From Streptomyces sp. A012304 (GTDB lineage: Bacteria > Actinomycetota > Actinomycetes > Streptomycetales > Streptomycetaceae), in assembly GCF_026008495.1 (NCBI RefSeq), contig NZ_BQUN01000001.1:100736-164735 (forward strand): a stretch of 64,000 nt of DNA, read 5' to 3'. Both the position numbers and the translations under genes were made by a program. Position 1 is the stretch's first letter, and each line of letters opens with the position of its first letter. Under the pieces are notes generated by a model that was not told where the DNA came from, did no database searches, and saw only the letters and a program-made list of their open reading frames with translations. This document shows, one piece after another, positions 54,096-62,551 of this stretch.

Positions 54096-54635
54096 ATGAC
54101 CACGCCTCCTCAGCCGGGCCCGCGCTTCGGTACCGATTCTCAGTTCGTCCCCGACTATCAGGTGCCAGCCTGGTACAACGCCCACCAGGCGCCGCGGAGC
54201 ACAAACGCGGAGAGCCCGCCGGCAGCGCCGGCATTCGCGCCGGCTCCCCCGATTGGGTGCAGAGTGTGCCGGGTTACCCCTGTTGCCCCTGTAACGATCC
54301 GCGCCCACCAGGGCCTCATCTTCGTCATGCGATGGCACAAGATCGATGGCCCTCTATGCGCCATATGCGGTATCGCCCTGGTGCGAGAGATGACCTCTCA
54401 GACGCTCTGCCAGGGTTGGTGGGGAGTCGGCTCCCTGATCGTCGGAGCCCCGTACGCCCTGATGTCCAACTGGGCCGCATACCGCAAACTGCGCCGGCTC
54501 CAGCCAGCCGTCCCCATAGCCGGCATGCGTCAGCCCTCGCTTGGCAAGCCGGTCCTGCACCGTCCGCTGTCGTATCTCGCGCTCATCCCCATTCTCGGGG
54601 CCGCCTGTCTCATCGTCAGCGCCCTGACTCGCTGA
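54096..54635 (+). CDS. Four-cysteine membrane protein (paralogue A)
   Basis: From ATG 54096 (AAGGA upstream) the protein has 179 residues. A Pro-rich N-terminus is followed by two Cys pairs, GCRVCRV and PLCAICGIALVREM, flanking VTIRAHQGLIFVMRWHKIDG. Two hydrophobic spans follow (WWGVGSLIVGAPYALM and YLALIPILGAACLIVSAL). The CxxC pairs may bind zinc. A clear paralogue lies at 58634-59152. No family was recognised. Confidence 0.7.
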   Translation: MTTPPQPGPRFGTDSQFVPDYQVPAWYNAHQAPRSTNAESPPAAPAFAPAPPIGCRVCRVTPVAPVTIRAHQGLIFVMRWHKIDGPLCAICGIALVREMTSQTLCQGWWGVGSLIVGAPYALMSNWAAYRKLRRLQPAVPIAGMRQPSLGKPVLHRPLSYLALIPILGAACLIVSALTR

Positions 54636-54746
54636 GAGAGACGGCATCGCCGCGTGCCTGACCGCGACAAAGCTCATCCCGTGCCGGGCTGCCACTCTCC
54701 GGCGCCGGCCCCTTGCCCGCAACCGTGACACGAAGGGACCACCCTC

Positions 54747-55286
54747 GTGAACAGAGCCCTCCACAGCGTCGTCGCGACGCTGATGGCCGGATCCTCACTC
54801 CTAGCCGTTGCCGCCTGCTCCGATAACGACAGCGGCACCTCCCGGCCCATCCAGTCCGCCGCAACCATCGGCACACCGGCTAGCACTGAGTCGCAGGCTG
54901 CCCCCGCGGCCGTGGCCCGGCTCAAGGGCGACAACGGCATCGACGCGAAGATCCAGAGCGTCCAGCGCAAGGACGGCATGGTGCTGGTGAGGTTCGAGGT
55001 CACCAACCGCGGCAGCAAGAACTACCTCACCGTCGACTGGCGCGACGGCAGCGATGTGTACACGCTGGCGGGCTCCTCGATCGTCGACCGAACCCACAAG
55101 AAGCGCTACATGGCGCTGATCGACTCAAGCGGTCGGTGCCTGTGCAGCGAACACACCGGCTCCATTGACAAGGGCCAGACCAAACAGCTGTACGCGCAGT
55201 TCGAAGCGCCACCGAGTGACGTGAAGCAGGTCGATCTGGCGCTGGGCAACCTGAGCGTAGTCACCGTGCCGCTGCAGGAGGGCTGA
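54747..55286 (+). CDS. Lipoprotein
   Basis: This 179-residue protein starts at GTG 54747. The lipobox is VAAC near residue 24. The mature domain reads IDAKIQSVQRKDGMVLVRFE, then NYLTVDWRDGSDVYTLAG and GRCLCSEHTGSIDKGQT, an Ig-like beta domain often seen in actinomycete lipoproteins. The next gene starts 4 bases after its stop. Confidence 0.75.
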   Translation: MNRALHSVVATLMAGSSLLAVAACSDNDSGTSRPIQSAATIGTPASTESQAAPAAVARLKGDNGIDAKIQSVQRKDGMVLVRFEVTNRGSKNYLTVDWRDGSDVYTLAGSSIVDRTHKKRYMALIDSSGRCLCSEHTGSIDKGQTKQLYAQFEAPPSDVKQVDLALGNLSVVTVPLQEG

Positions 55287-55289
55287 ACG

Positions 55290-55817
55290 GTGCACCGCCG
55301 GATCGCCGCCGCCTTCACTCTCTCCGCTGTGCTCGTGATGACCTCGGCTAACGCACACGCGGACGAACGCACGAGCGTGGCCGACATCCCCGGCCGGCAC
55401 TCGGACATCATCTCGCGCGTTGAGAACCTGGACGGCACCGAGAGGACCATCGTCCAGGACCAACGCACCACCTACGCCCTGCAGTCGAAGGTCCTGTTCG
55501 CCAAGGACAGCGCCCGCCTCTCCGCCCAGGCCCAGGACCGCCTGTACGACCTCGCCACAAAGATCTTCCACTCGGGAACCAGCAGCCCGGTAAGGATCAA
55601 CGGCTACACCGACAACCTCGGCAGCGCGGCCCACGGGCTGGCCTTGTCCCGTGCACGGGCCGAGGCGGTTTTGAAGGTCCTCAAGAAGGACCCGCGGATA
55701 GCGCAGCTCCGCTTCACGGCCACCGGTTACGGCGAGACGAACCCGATCGGCGACAACGACAACGAGAGCGGGCGCGCCAAGAACCGGCGGGTGGAGATCG
55801 TCATCTCCCGAACCTGA
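55290..55817 (+). CDS. Secreted OmpA-domain protein
   Basis: This 175-residue protein starts at GTG 55290, right behind the lipoprotein. A Sec signal (AAAFTLSAVLVMTSANAHA) is followed by an OmpA C-terminal domain: VLFAKDSARLSAQAQDRL, RINGYTDNLGSAAHGLALSR, and NPIGDNDNESGRAKNRRVEI. This domain binds peptidoglycan without covalent attachment. The pair with the lipoprotein suggests a wall-anchored module. Confidence 0.85.
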   Translation: MHRRIAAAFTLSAVLVMTSANAHADERTSVADIPGRHSDIISRVENLDGTERTIVQDQRTTYALQSKVLFAKDSARLSAQAQDRLYDLATKIFHSGTSSPVRINGYTDNLGSAAHGLALSRARAEAVLKVLKKDPRIAQLRFTATGYGETNPIGDNDNESGRAKNRRVEIVISRT

Positions 55818-55949
55818 CCAGTAGGTCCGCCACAGCAACCCGATCGCGGGTCACCTATGCCAGGACCCGCCGGCCGCGGCCTGCCTGTCGCAGTCATCTT
55901 CACAGCCCCCGCCACCCACCCCCATCGCATGCAAGAAGGAGCTCACCCG

Positions 55950-56288
55950 ATGGCGAAGACCAAGATCCGCAGTGCTGTCGCCGCAGCAGCAGTCACCGCT
56001 GCCCTGTTGGGAGGGGCACTGACAACCGCCCCGGCGGCGTCGGCAGCCTCCTGCACCCCCTGGACGCAGAAGGGCAAGACGACCACCGCCGTGAAACTCC
56101 GGTCGAACCACTCCACCGGCTCGGCGGCCCTCGGCGTCTTGAGCAAGGGCACCCGCGTCACCTCCAACTGCCTCTGGTACGACGGCAAGTCCCAGTACCA
56201 GTGGTACCGGGTCAAGGTCACCAGCGGCGCCAACGCCGGCCGAACCGGCTGGATGTGGGGTGCCTACTTCTGGGGCTTCGCCAGCTGA
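55950..56288 (+). CDS. Small secreted SH3-like protein (copy 5)
   Basis: From ATG 55950 (AGAAGGAG upstream) the protein has 112 residues. The signal peptide (AAAVTAALLGGALTTAPAAS) precedes TTAVKLRSNHSTGSAALGVL and VKVTSGANAGRTGWMWG. The TSGANAGxxGW end matches the copy at 39636, so the two are paralogues although 16 kb apart. Confidence 0.75.
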   Translation: MAKTKIRSAVAAAAVTAALLGGALTTAPAASAASCTPWTQKGKTTTAVKLRSNHSTGSAALGVLSKGTRVTSNCLWYDGKSQYQWYRVKVTSGANAGRTGWMWGAYFWGFAS

Positions 56289-56514
56289 CCGGATCGCCCT
56301 TTGTGAGCGGCCCCCGCGCGCCTCACTGAACATCCGCCGGATGGCTCCTCACGCGTGCCCGGGCACACACCACCAGCCCCGGCCACGCGGCCCCAGCCGC
56401 CCTCCACACCGCTCATTGCGCCGCTGCCGACACCCGAAGGAGTTCACCGGCGTGCCGACGATCACGCGGGCAGCGCAGCTCCCACCCTCACGACCCGCGG
56501 AAGGAATCCCGACC

Positions 56515-57513
56515 ATGGCCCACCCCTCCACGGCACCTCGCCGATCCCTGCGCACGGTGCCGGTGCTCGCCGCGGTAGCCGCAGCAGTACTGAGCGGCTG
56601 CGCCGGCGGCGGCACGAATACCCACGAGACCCCGGCCAAGCCATCGCCCACGAGCACTCCCAACGGCACGGTGACCCGCGCCGAGGCCGACCAGATCCTC
56701 GACCACTACCAAGAGATCAACAACAAGGCGAACAAGACCCGCGACGCGGGCCTCCTCGCCACGGTGGAGGCCGGCCAGCTCTACGCCCGCAGCAAGGCCG
56801 ACTACGAGCAGTTCGACACCCTGAGCGCGAAGGAGAAGAAGGAATACAGCGTCCCCTTCTACTTCACCCGGCGCACCTTCTACATTCCGCCCACCGGCAA
56901 CTGGTTCGCGGCCGCGGCCTCCACTAACGGCACGAATCACACATTCATGATCTTCGAGAAGTCCGCCGACACCGGCGGCACCTGGAAGAAGGTCATCTCC
57001 TTGTTCCCGCAGCAACCGCTTCCGGCTCCGCAGATCAAGGGTGGCCTGGCCGTCCCCGCCGACCAGGACGCCCCGGTCGGCAACCTCGTGCCCAGCGGCG
57101 TCACCAACGCCATCGAAGACCTCTTCACCACCGGCGGCACCAAGGACGGCAGCAAACTCTCCCACGCCAACGACAACGCCAAGGCCATCCTCAAGACGTA
57201 CAAGGAACGCCGCGACCACCTCGGGTCCAAGGCCACGGTGAACTTCTTCCCGATCACGCCGACCCACAACAAGACCTACACCCTGACCACCTCCTCCGGG
57301 GTCCTGGCGATCACCGCTCTCGCCCACAAGGAGGAGTCCCTCGTCACGAACGCCGGCCTGCAGATCTCCCCCGGCAAGAGGGAGTCGGTCTACAACAAGA
57401 CGCCGCGTTCCCTGGTGGTGGACAGCTTCCAAGGTGAAGCCGTCGTCCACCTGCCCCGCCAGGGCAAGCCGGAGATCCTCGACTACCGCTACGCCCTCGT
57501 CGACTCACGCTGA
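56515..57513 (+). CDS. Lipoprotein
   Basis: From ATG 56515 (GGAAGGA upstream) the protein has 332 residues. The lipobox is LSGC near residue 29. The mature part has a helical start (EADQILDHYQEINNKANK), a beta-rich middle (FYIPPTGNWFAAAASTNGTN) and KTYTLTTSSGVLAITALAHK near the end. No family was recognised. It is an external membrane-anchored protein. Confidence 0.75.
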   Translation: MAHPSTAPRRSLRTVPVLAAVAAAVLSGCAGGGTNTHETPAKPSPTSTPNGTVTRAEADQILDHYQEINNKANKTRDAGLLATVEAGQLYARSKADYEQFDTLSAKEKKEYSVPFYFTRRTFYIPPTGNWFAAAASTNGTNHTFMIFEKSADTGGTWKKVISLFPQQPLPAPQIKGGLAVPADQDAPVGNLVPSGVTNAIEDLFTTGGTKDGSKLSHANDNAKAILKTYKERRDHLGSKATVNFFPITPTHNKTYTLTTSSGVLAITALAHKEESLVTNAGLQISPGKRESVYNKTPRSLVVDSFQGEAVVHLPRQGKPEILDYRYALVDSR

Positions 57514-57555
57514 CGGCCCAAGCCCCCGCCAGCCCCCTACCGAGGAAGCCGCACC

Positions 57556-58281
57556 ATGCACCTGGGCCTGTCACCCACCCCCGACATCCACGAGACCCTC
57601 ATCGTCCTGCCCCGCGGCGGCATCCATGCCCAAGGGCTCCTGCACGACGGCCCGCCCGACCAGCTCGAGGCCCTCATCGAACGTGTGCGCGGACCGCTGC
57701 GTGCCGCCGCCGCACGGCACAACCGACCGATCCGGCTGTCCATCGGGCACTCCAACGGGCACGTCGAGCGCCAGCAGATAACCGCCGGCGGCACGGTCCA
57801 CGCCGACCAGGACCCGCCCACCGACGCACCCGCCGTCGACCCGCTCTGGAACCAGGGCATCCCCGAGGAAACCGGTCTGCTGGCCACCGTCCGAGCAGCC
57901 CAGCGCGCCGGGCAGTGGCGTGCCGCGCAGCAGGCCGCCCGCCGCGCCACCCAGCACCTCATCACCCAGCACGGCCGCGATCACCCGTACGTGGCGATGG
58001 GTACCGAACTACAGGCGCACTTCGCAGCGATGGCCCGAGACAATGCTGCCGCGGCCTCTCTCTACGCGGAGGCCGCCGTCGCGACCCACCGGCTCGGCGG
58101 GCCTCAAGAGCAGAGCCGTCGCAGCCTGAACAACGCCGTCGCCGCCTGGCTCCACTCCGACCGCGACACCAGCCCCGGCGGGGCCGGCTTCGCGGCCGCT
58201 CACGCGTTGATCCGCATCACCCCCTATGACCACGCCACCCTCGCAGGCCTGCTGCAACGACTGACCAGGGATCGCGCATGA
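57556..58281 (+). CDS. Hypothetical protein with TPR-like helices
   Basis: This 241-residue protein starts at ATG 57556. The N-terminal half is beta/alpha (HETLIVLPRGGIHAQGLLHD, HNRPIRLSIGHSNGH) and the second half is helical repeats (LATVRAAQRAGQWRAAQQAA, NAAAASLYAEAAVATHRLGG). It appears cytoplasmic. The stop overlaps the next gene by ATGA. Confidence 0.65.
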   Translation: MHLGLSPTPDIHETLIVLPRGGIHAQGLLHDGPPDQLEALIERVRGPLRAAAARHNRPIRLSIGHSNGHVERQQITAGGTVHADQDPPTDAPAVDPLWNQGIPEETGLLATVRAAQRAGQWRAAQQAARRATQHLITQHGRDHPYVAMGTELQAHFAAMARDNAAAASLYAEAAVATHRLGGPQEQSRRSLNNAVAAWLHSDRDTSPGGAGFAAAHALIRITPYDHATLAGLLQRLTRDRA

Positions 58282-58634
58282 CGATGCTCTCCCCGCCGCG
58301 CCCCGCCGTCCAACCGCGGTACCGCAACCTCACCGGCCGCAGCCGCGCATATCAGGCGCGGCCTGCTCGGCAGGCCCCGCGCACCCCGTCCGACGCCTTG
58401 AAGCCGCGCTTCTCACACGCCGCCGCGCCACCGCCTCGCCTCGTTCTGCAGGCTCCCCGCCCCAGCTCCTCCCCGTTCACCGAGCCCGTCACCACTCCCG
58501 TGGCCGCGCTCACCGCCGTGGCGAGACCGACGGGCAGCGACTGGCTCAGCAGCCCCTTCCGCCCACCGGCCACCCGGTACAGGTGGACCGGCTCTGTCCC
58601 TTCCGAACCGCCCCAATTCCAGGAGACCGTCTGA
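58278..58634 (+). CDS. Pro/Arg-rich small protein
   Basis: This 118-residue protein starts at ATG 58278, overlapping the previous stop. It is rich in Pro, Ala and Arg and has no recognisable domain (SRAYQARPARQAPRTPS, PRPSSSPFTEPVTTP). It is probably disordered. The stop overlaps the following gene by TGATG. The composition resembles the frame at 48497. Confidence 0.5.
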   Translation: MTMLSPPRPAVQPRYRNLTGRSRAYQARPARQAPRTPSDALKPRFSHAAAPPPRLVLQAPRPSSSPFTEPVTTPVAALTAVARPTGSDWLSSPFRPPATRYRWTGSVPSEPPQFQETV

Positions 58635-59152
58635 TGAGCACCCCGGCCGCGCAGCCGAACTCCCACGCCCCCGCCTACACGCCCCCGCCGTGGACGATGC
58701 CCGCCCCCGACGCAGCGCAGGCCTCCGCGTCATCCGCCCACCCCGGCTGGCACAGCGGTGTACTGGCCTGCCGCATCTGCGGCGCCCAGCCGGCCGCAGC
58801 CGTCACCGTGCGCGCGCACCAGGGTCTGCTGCTGATGATGCGCTTCCATAAGATCGACGGACCCTTCTGCCGGTCGTGCGGCACGGCGCTGGTCCGCGAG
58901 CTGACGACCAAGACCCTGTGGCAGGGCTGGTGGTCTCCGTTCTCGCTGGTGTTCTTCAGCCCGTTCACTCTGGTCTGGAACCTCCTGGCCAGCCGCAAGC
59001 TCGCCGCCCTGCCGACGCCCGGTCCGCCGGCCCACGGTGTCTCCTGCATCCAGGAGGGGAAGCCCGTCCACCAGCGGCCGATGGCGTACGTCGCGGTCCT
59101 GCCCCTGATCTGGGCGGTGTGGTTCGTCACCGAAATGATCACCCACGCATGA
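58634..59152 (+). CDS. Four-cysteine membrane protein (paralogue B)
   Basis: From ATG 58634 the protein has 172 residues. It matches the gene at 54096 throughout: ACRICGAQPAAAVTVRAHQG, MMRFHKIDGPFCRSCGTALV and RELTTKTLWQGWW, then two hydrophobic spans and a QEGKPVHQRPMAYVAVLPLI segment. Both Cys pairs are kept. The function is unknown; a small zinc-binding membrane protein is likely. The stop overlaps the next start. Confidence 0.75.
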   Translation: MSTPAAQPNSHAPAYTPPPWTMPAPDAAQASASSAHPGWHSGVLACRICGAQPAAAVTVRAHQGLLLMMRFHKIDGPFCRSCGTALVRELTTKTLWQGWWSPFSLVFFSPFTLVWNLLASRKLAALPTPGPPAHGVSCIQEGKPVHQRPMAYVAVLPLIWAVWFVTEMITHA

Positions 59153-60333
59153 AGGGCGGGGCCCGCCGGACGGCCAGGCGCACCCGGCCTCTGCCGAAGG
59201 TCATCGTGCGGAAGCCGGGTGCGCCCCGGCCCGCCGCTGCGGAAGGAGGCGCAGGCGACAGCGGGCGGACGGTCAGACGAGCGCGCCCCCTCCTGCGGGG
59301 AACACGGACGCATGCGCCGGCGAAGGCGTTCGAGCGAAAGATCAGGGCCGTGACGAAGGCCGTGCCGCCGCCGGGCAAGGCGGCTGAACCGGTCGCCGAT
59401 CCGCAACTGCCCGAGTCGGCCCGCCAGCTGCTGCGCGAGGCGGAGAAACACCCGCACCGCTACAGCGGCCGCCGGAGAAGCCTGTGGCGGGCGGCGGCGC
59501 CCGAGGTCGTACGCGGGGGCGTCGTAGCGGCGGGTGCCGCACTGATGTGGCGGGCCACCGGCGCCGACCGGACGCAGAAGCCTCCAGACGACCTGCCGAC
59601 GGCCAGCCTCTCCGACGCCCTCCACGAGACGGTGGGGAACACGCTCGAGGCGCTGCACAGCGGCATCGAGCGGCTCTGGCCGCTCGCGGTCACCGGGCTC
59701 GCGGTCCTCATTGTCTTCAGGGTGATGGAGACGGCCGCCTACAACGCGGCGCTGCGGGAACTGGACGAGTCCCGAGCACGGTACGTACAGCCATCGCAAT
59801 TGACGGACGAGGCCCGAACGCTCCTGGCCCGTGCCCAGCAGGCGAGAAGGACCGTACTCGGCTCGTCCGTGCACCGCTGCGACCTGATCGACCGACAGCG
59901 CAACGAGGTGGCCCTCCCCCACCAGGAGTGGGAGATCGCCGAGGCCCTGCGTGAGTACAGCCGTCTGATGAAGGCAGAACCCGACAAGCCCAGGGGCAGC
60001 ATGGTCGCCGCAGTGATCGACGTACGCCGCAAGTCCCTCGCCACCAGTCTCCAAGGCATCCAACGCCGGGTCGTTGCCCTGGAGGCGTACGCCGACGAAG
60101 TCCGCCGGGCCGACGACCGTTTCCAGGAACTGAAGCAGATCCAGCAGCTCACCGAGGGCAGCGCAGCTGTTCTCGAACTCCTGGCCCGCACTGCTCGCCA
60201 TGATCACGCTGTAGCGGAGATCGATGGCATGAACGCCCAGGCGGCGGCCGTCGCGGCCACGTTCACCGCCGCGCTGGAAACCGCGAAGGAGGCCGCCGCC
60301 ATCGCTCTGCCGCCCGCTATCGAGGCGGCCTGA
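59149..60333 (+). CDS. Hypothetical membrane protein with coiled-coil C-terminus
   Basis: From ATG 59149 the protein has 394 residues. The N-terminal 90 residues are Arg/Pro-rich and basic. Two hydrophobic spans (VRGGVVAAGAALMW and LWPLAVTGLAVLIVFRVM) enclose a loop. The C-terminal 200 residues are long charged helices (ARTLLARAQQARRTVLG, ADDRFQELKQIQQLTEG) likely to form a coiled coil. No family was recognised. It closes the plus-strand unit. Confidence 0.65.
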   Translation: MKGGARRTARRTRPLPKVIVRKPGAPRPAAAEGGAGDSGRTVRRARPLLRGTRTHAPAKAFERKIRAVTKAVPPPGKAAEPVADPQLPESARQLLREAEKHPHRYSGRRRSLWRAAAPEVVRGGVVAAGAALMWRATGADRTQKPPDDLPTASLSDALHETVGNTLEALHSGIERLWPLAVTGLAVLIVFRVMETAAYNAALRELDESRARYVQPSQLTDEARTLLARAQQARRTVLGSSVHRCDLIDRQRNEVALPHQEWEIAEALREYSRLMKAEPDKPRGSMVAAVIDVRRKSLATSLQGIQRRVVALEAYADEVRRADDRFQELKQIQQLTEGSAAVLELLARTARHDHAVAEIDGMNAQAAAVAATFTAALETAKEAAAIALPPAIEAA

Positions 60334-60388
60334 AGGCGCGGCAGCAGCACTGCACGCTCCCCGTGGACAACGTGAACCGGCAGAAGAC

Positions 60389-60409
60389 GGGGCCGCCGCG
60401 CGGCGCCCC
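60389..60409. terminator. Bidirectional hairpin between converging units
   Basis: GGGGC-C-GCCG (60389-60398) pairs with CGGC-GCCCC (60401-60409) with one bulged C. It lies between the end of the plus-strand unit and the minus-strand genes and can serve both. Confidence 0.45.
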
Positions 60410-60429
60410 ATAGCGCAGGCAGGCCGGAC

Positions 60430-60669
60430 TCAAGGCGAGGGATCGAAGCCCTCGGCCTCGTCGACGAGAGCCTGCCCGGGGGCAAGGCCCTCGTAAGCGA
60501 GCTGAACGGCGTCACGGTGACGGTCGACCAGGTACTCGCATGACCACCAGTCGCCGGTGCGCCCGCTGAGCAGGGCGTCGATCGCTTCCTGGTCTCCGTC
60601 GCCGACCGTGTGGGACTCCTCGATCTCCAGGGTTTCGGCGTCCCACCGGCCGATCAGGACTACGGACAC
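60430..60669 (-). CDS. Small acidic hypothetical protein
   Basis: From GTG 60669 (GGAAGGAA ribosome-binding site) the protein has 79 residues: VVLIGRWDAETLEIEESHTV, then LLSGRTGDWWSCEYLVDRH and an acidic end. The open frame further upstream is Arg/Pro-rich and not credible. No family was recognised. Confidence 0.6.
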   Translation of the reverse strand: MSVVLIGRWDAETLEIEESHTVGDGDQEAIDALLSGRTGDWWSCEYLVDRHRDAVQLAYEGLAPGQALVDEAEGFDPSP

Positions 60670-60733
60670 GACAGATTCCTTCCTTCGGCGGGCCGGGCGG
60701 GCTGCCGCCCGGCGCCAGGGATGCGCGGAATGG

Positions 60734-61297
60734 TCACAGGCCGACGGATCGGAGATAGGCGTCGATCCGGGCCGCCTGGAGGGCCTCGAAGTCGGCGTCG
60801 CTGTCGGCCGGGACATCGGTGAGCCAGCCGCTGACGTCATCGGCGCCTTCGCCGTCGTAGCACTCGGCCACGACGTCGGCGAAGGAGGCGTCGGGGTGGT
60901 CCAGAAGCGTCAGGATGGCGTTCACCGTCAGGTTGTCGATGTCGTCCGCGCACTGCTCGCGGATCGTTTCGGCGGCGGCGTCGACTCCCGCGTTCACGGC
61001 AGCCGAGACTTGCCCCCGGCTGTAGCGCATGCCTTCGTACAGGTCCGACGTGTCCTCGACCTCGTCGCCCCGGCCGGCGGCGGCCTGCGCGGCCGTGATC
61101 TCCAGGTGCCGGGCCTGTACGTCTGCCCACGGCGCCTCGGTGTTGTCGAGGTAGGTCAGGGCGGCTGCGGTGGCCCAGGTGAAGCGTTCGGAGGTGAGGG
61201 AACGGCCGGACTCGTCGGCGGCCATTTTCGTTCCGGCGTCGATCGCTGCCACGACGTCGGGATGAGTGAACGTGCTCGTGACGACTGCGGTGCTCAC
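60734..61297 (-). CDS. Hypothetical Ala/Asp-rich protein
   Basis: From GTG 61297 (GAGGAA upstream) the protein has 187 residues. It is strongly helical and acidic: HPDVVAAIDAGTKMAADESG, ATAAALTYLDNTEAPWADV, VDAAAETIREQCADDIDNLT. No membrane span or signal. No family was recognised. It lies in the minus-strand unit that may start from the promoter at 62471. Confidence 0.6.
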   Translation of the reverse strand: MSTAVVTSTFTHPDVVAAIDAGTKMAADESGRSLTSERFTWATAAALTYLDNTEAPWADVQARHLEITAAQAAAGRGDEVEDTSDLYEGMRYSRGQVSAAVNAGVDAAAETIREQCADDIDNLTVNAILTLLDHPDASFADVVAECYDGEGADDVSGWLTDVPADSDADFEALQAARIDAYLRSVGL

Positions 61298-61392
61298 TTC
61301 GGGGGTTCCTCGGATCGAGTGGTGCGGTGCTGCTGTGTGGACGACGGACCGGGTGGTGACGGACCGGCCCTGCTTGCGCGCGAGGACGTGGC

Positions 61393-62196
61393 TCAGGTGA
61401 TCGTGGGCAGCGCGGAAAGTACGAGGTCGACGCCGACACCGATGATTCCGGCCCTGACCGGTGTCCTCGGTCCGACCAGCCCGTTCACGTCGCGCGGCAT
61501 CACCCAGCCCTGGAGCGGCCCGCCGTCTGCGTCCGCGAACCGGACGAAGCCGTCTGCATCGCATTCGACGGCATGCGGGTACGCGGCCACGACGCGCCGG
61601 GCGACGCCGCCGCAGCTGCGCTGCACAGCGGCGCGGACACGGCCCGGCCCGGGATGTGGCGGGAGGAACGGGGCAAGGAACCGCTCCAGGGCTTCCAGTC
61701 CTCCGGCGAAGCTCACCGCCCCTGTGGCGCACGCGCCGTGCAGGGTGAAGCTCACGGTCGCGTCGTGGCACTGCCAGGCCAGCCCAGTGGTGTTGTCGGC
61801 GCGGTCGAACTGCTGGGCCAGGGTGCCGAGTTCGCGGAGCCGAGTATCGACTTCGGCGAGGTACGCGAGACGGTGCGGCTGCTTGGACGGGGGCGCATCG
61901 ACGGCACCGTCGATGCGGGGGAGCAGGGAACGCAGTGCCGCGCTCGCCACCGCAGCCGGAGCGCTGCCCGCGACGGTGAGCGACACCTCGGCCGTGTGCG
62001 GCGTCCCCGTGAGCAGCGTGGTACGACCGCTGTCCGTCGTTAGGAGGAAGTGGCGGGGGCCGTCGCTCAGGCGCGCGGCCGGACAGGCGGCAACCGAGGC
62101 CGGGCTGACGGTCCAGCCGGTGTTGTGGCGCTCGGGGAGCAGTGCGGCGACCTCGGCGGAGAGTGACGTGGCTTCCGCCGCATCGGGTGTGTGCAT
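61393..62196 (-). CDS. Hypothetical protein
   Basis: From ATG 62196 (GGAAG upstream) the protein has 267 residues. Beta-rich segments (FLLTTDSGRTTLLTG, AEVSLTVAGSAP) alternate with helices (LAYLAEVDTRLRELGTLAQQ). The C-terminus has GWVMPRDVNGLVGPR. It is probably soluble. No family was recognised. The start is 12 bases after the stop of the 51-residue gene. Confidence 0.65.
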   Translation of the reverse strand: MHTPDAAEATSLSAEVAALLPERHNTGWTVSPASVAACPAARLSDGPRHFLLTTDSGRTTLLTGTPHTAEVSLTVAGSAPAAVASAALRSLLPRIDGAVDAPPSKQPHRLAYLAEVDTRLRELGTLAQQFDRADNTTGLAWQCHDATVSFTLHGACATGAVSFAGGLEALERFLAPFLPPHPGPGRVRAAVQRSCGGVARRVVAAYPHAVECDADGFVRFADADGGPLQGWVMPRDVNGLVGPRTPVRAGIIGVGVDLVLSALPTIT

Positions 62197-62208
62197 GGTT
62201 CTTCCTTG

Positions 62209-62364
62209 TTACGAGTCGGCGGCCGTTGTCATGCGGGGGAGTTCCAGGCGGACGGTGTTGCCACCCTGGTCTGCCCATTCGACTCGGCCGTGCTGCTCGA
62301 TCTCTGCGGCTGCTGCCCAGAGGTCATCGGCGGTGACCACGATGATGGTCATGGGTGCGCTCAC
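62209..62364 (-). CDS. 51-residue small protein
   Basis: GTG 62364 has AGGA seven bases in front. The peptide reads MSAPMTIIVVTADDLWAAAA, then EIEQHGRVEWADQGGNTVRL, and stops at TAA 62209-62211. It has a clear beta-alpha composition and a proper ribosome-binding site. It is the first gene after the promoter at 62471 and is followed closely by the 267-residue protein, so they share a transcript. Confidence 0.65.
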   Translation of the reverse strand: MSAPMTIIVVTADDLWAAAAEIEQHGRVEWADQGGNTVRLELPRMTTAADS

Positions 62365-62470
62365 GAGATGTTCCTGGCTTCGGTGTGGGCCGGCTGATCA
62401 GCTGGGTGAGTGCGGAGCGCGGGTCTGCGGTCACGTGAGGGAGATGAGGCGTCTCACGCCCGCTACAACA

Positions 62471-62499
62471 ATGCTACCGCAATAAATCCAATTAAACAA
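62471..62499 (-). promoter_or_regulatory. Promoter TTGTTT-17-TAGCAT for the minus-strand genes below 62.4 kb
   Basis: On the minus strand TTGTTT (62494-62499) and TAGCAT (62471-62476) are 17 bases apart with the AT-rich spacer AATTGGATTTATTGCGG. The next gene starts about 100 bp downstream at 62364. The spacer is nearly the same as in the promoter at 63849-63877. Confidence 0.65.
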
Positions 62500-62551
62500 T
62501 TGATGGGGCCGCGTTGTCCCGTTCCCCGGAGCGCGGCGGCCCCGCCCGGCG

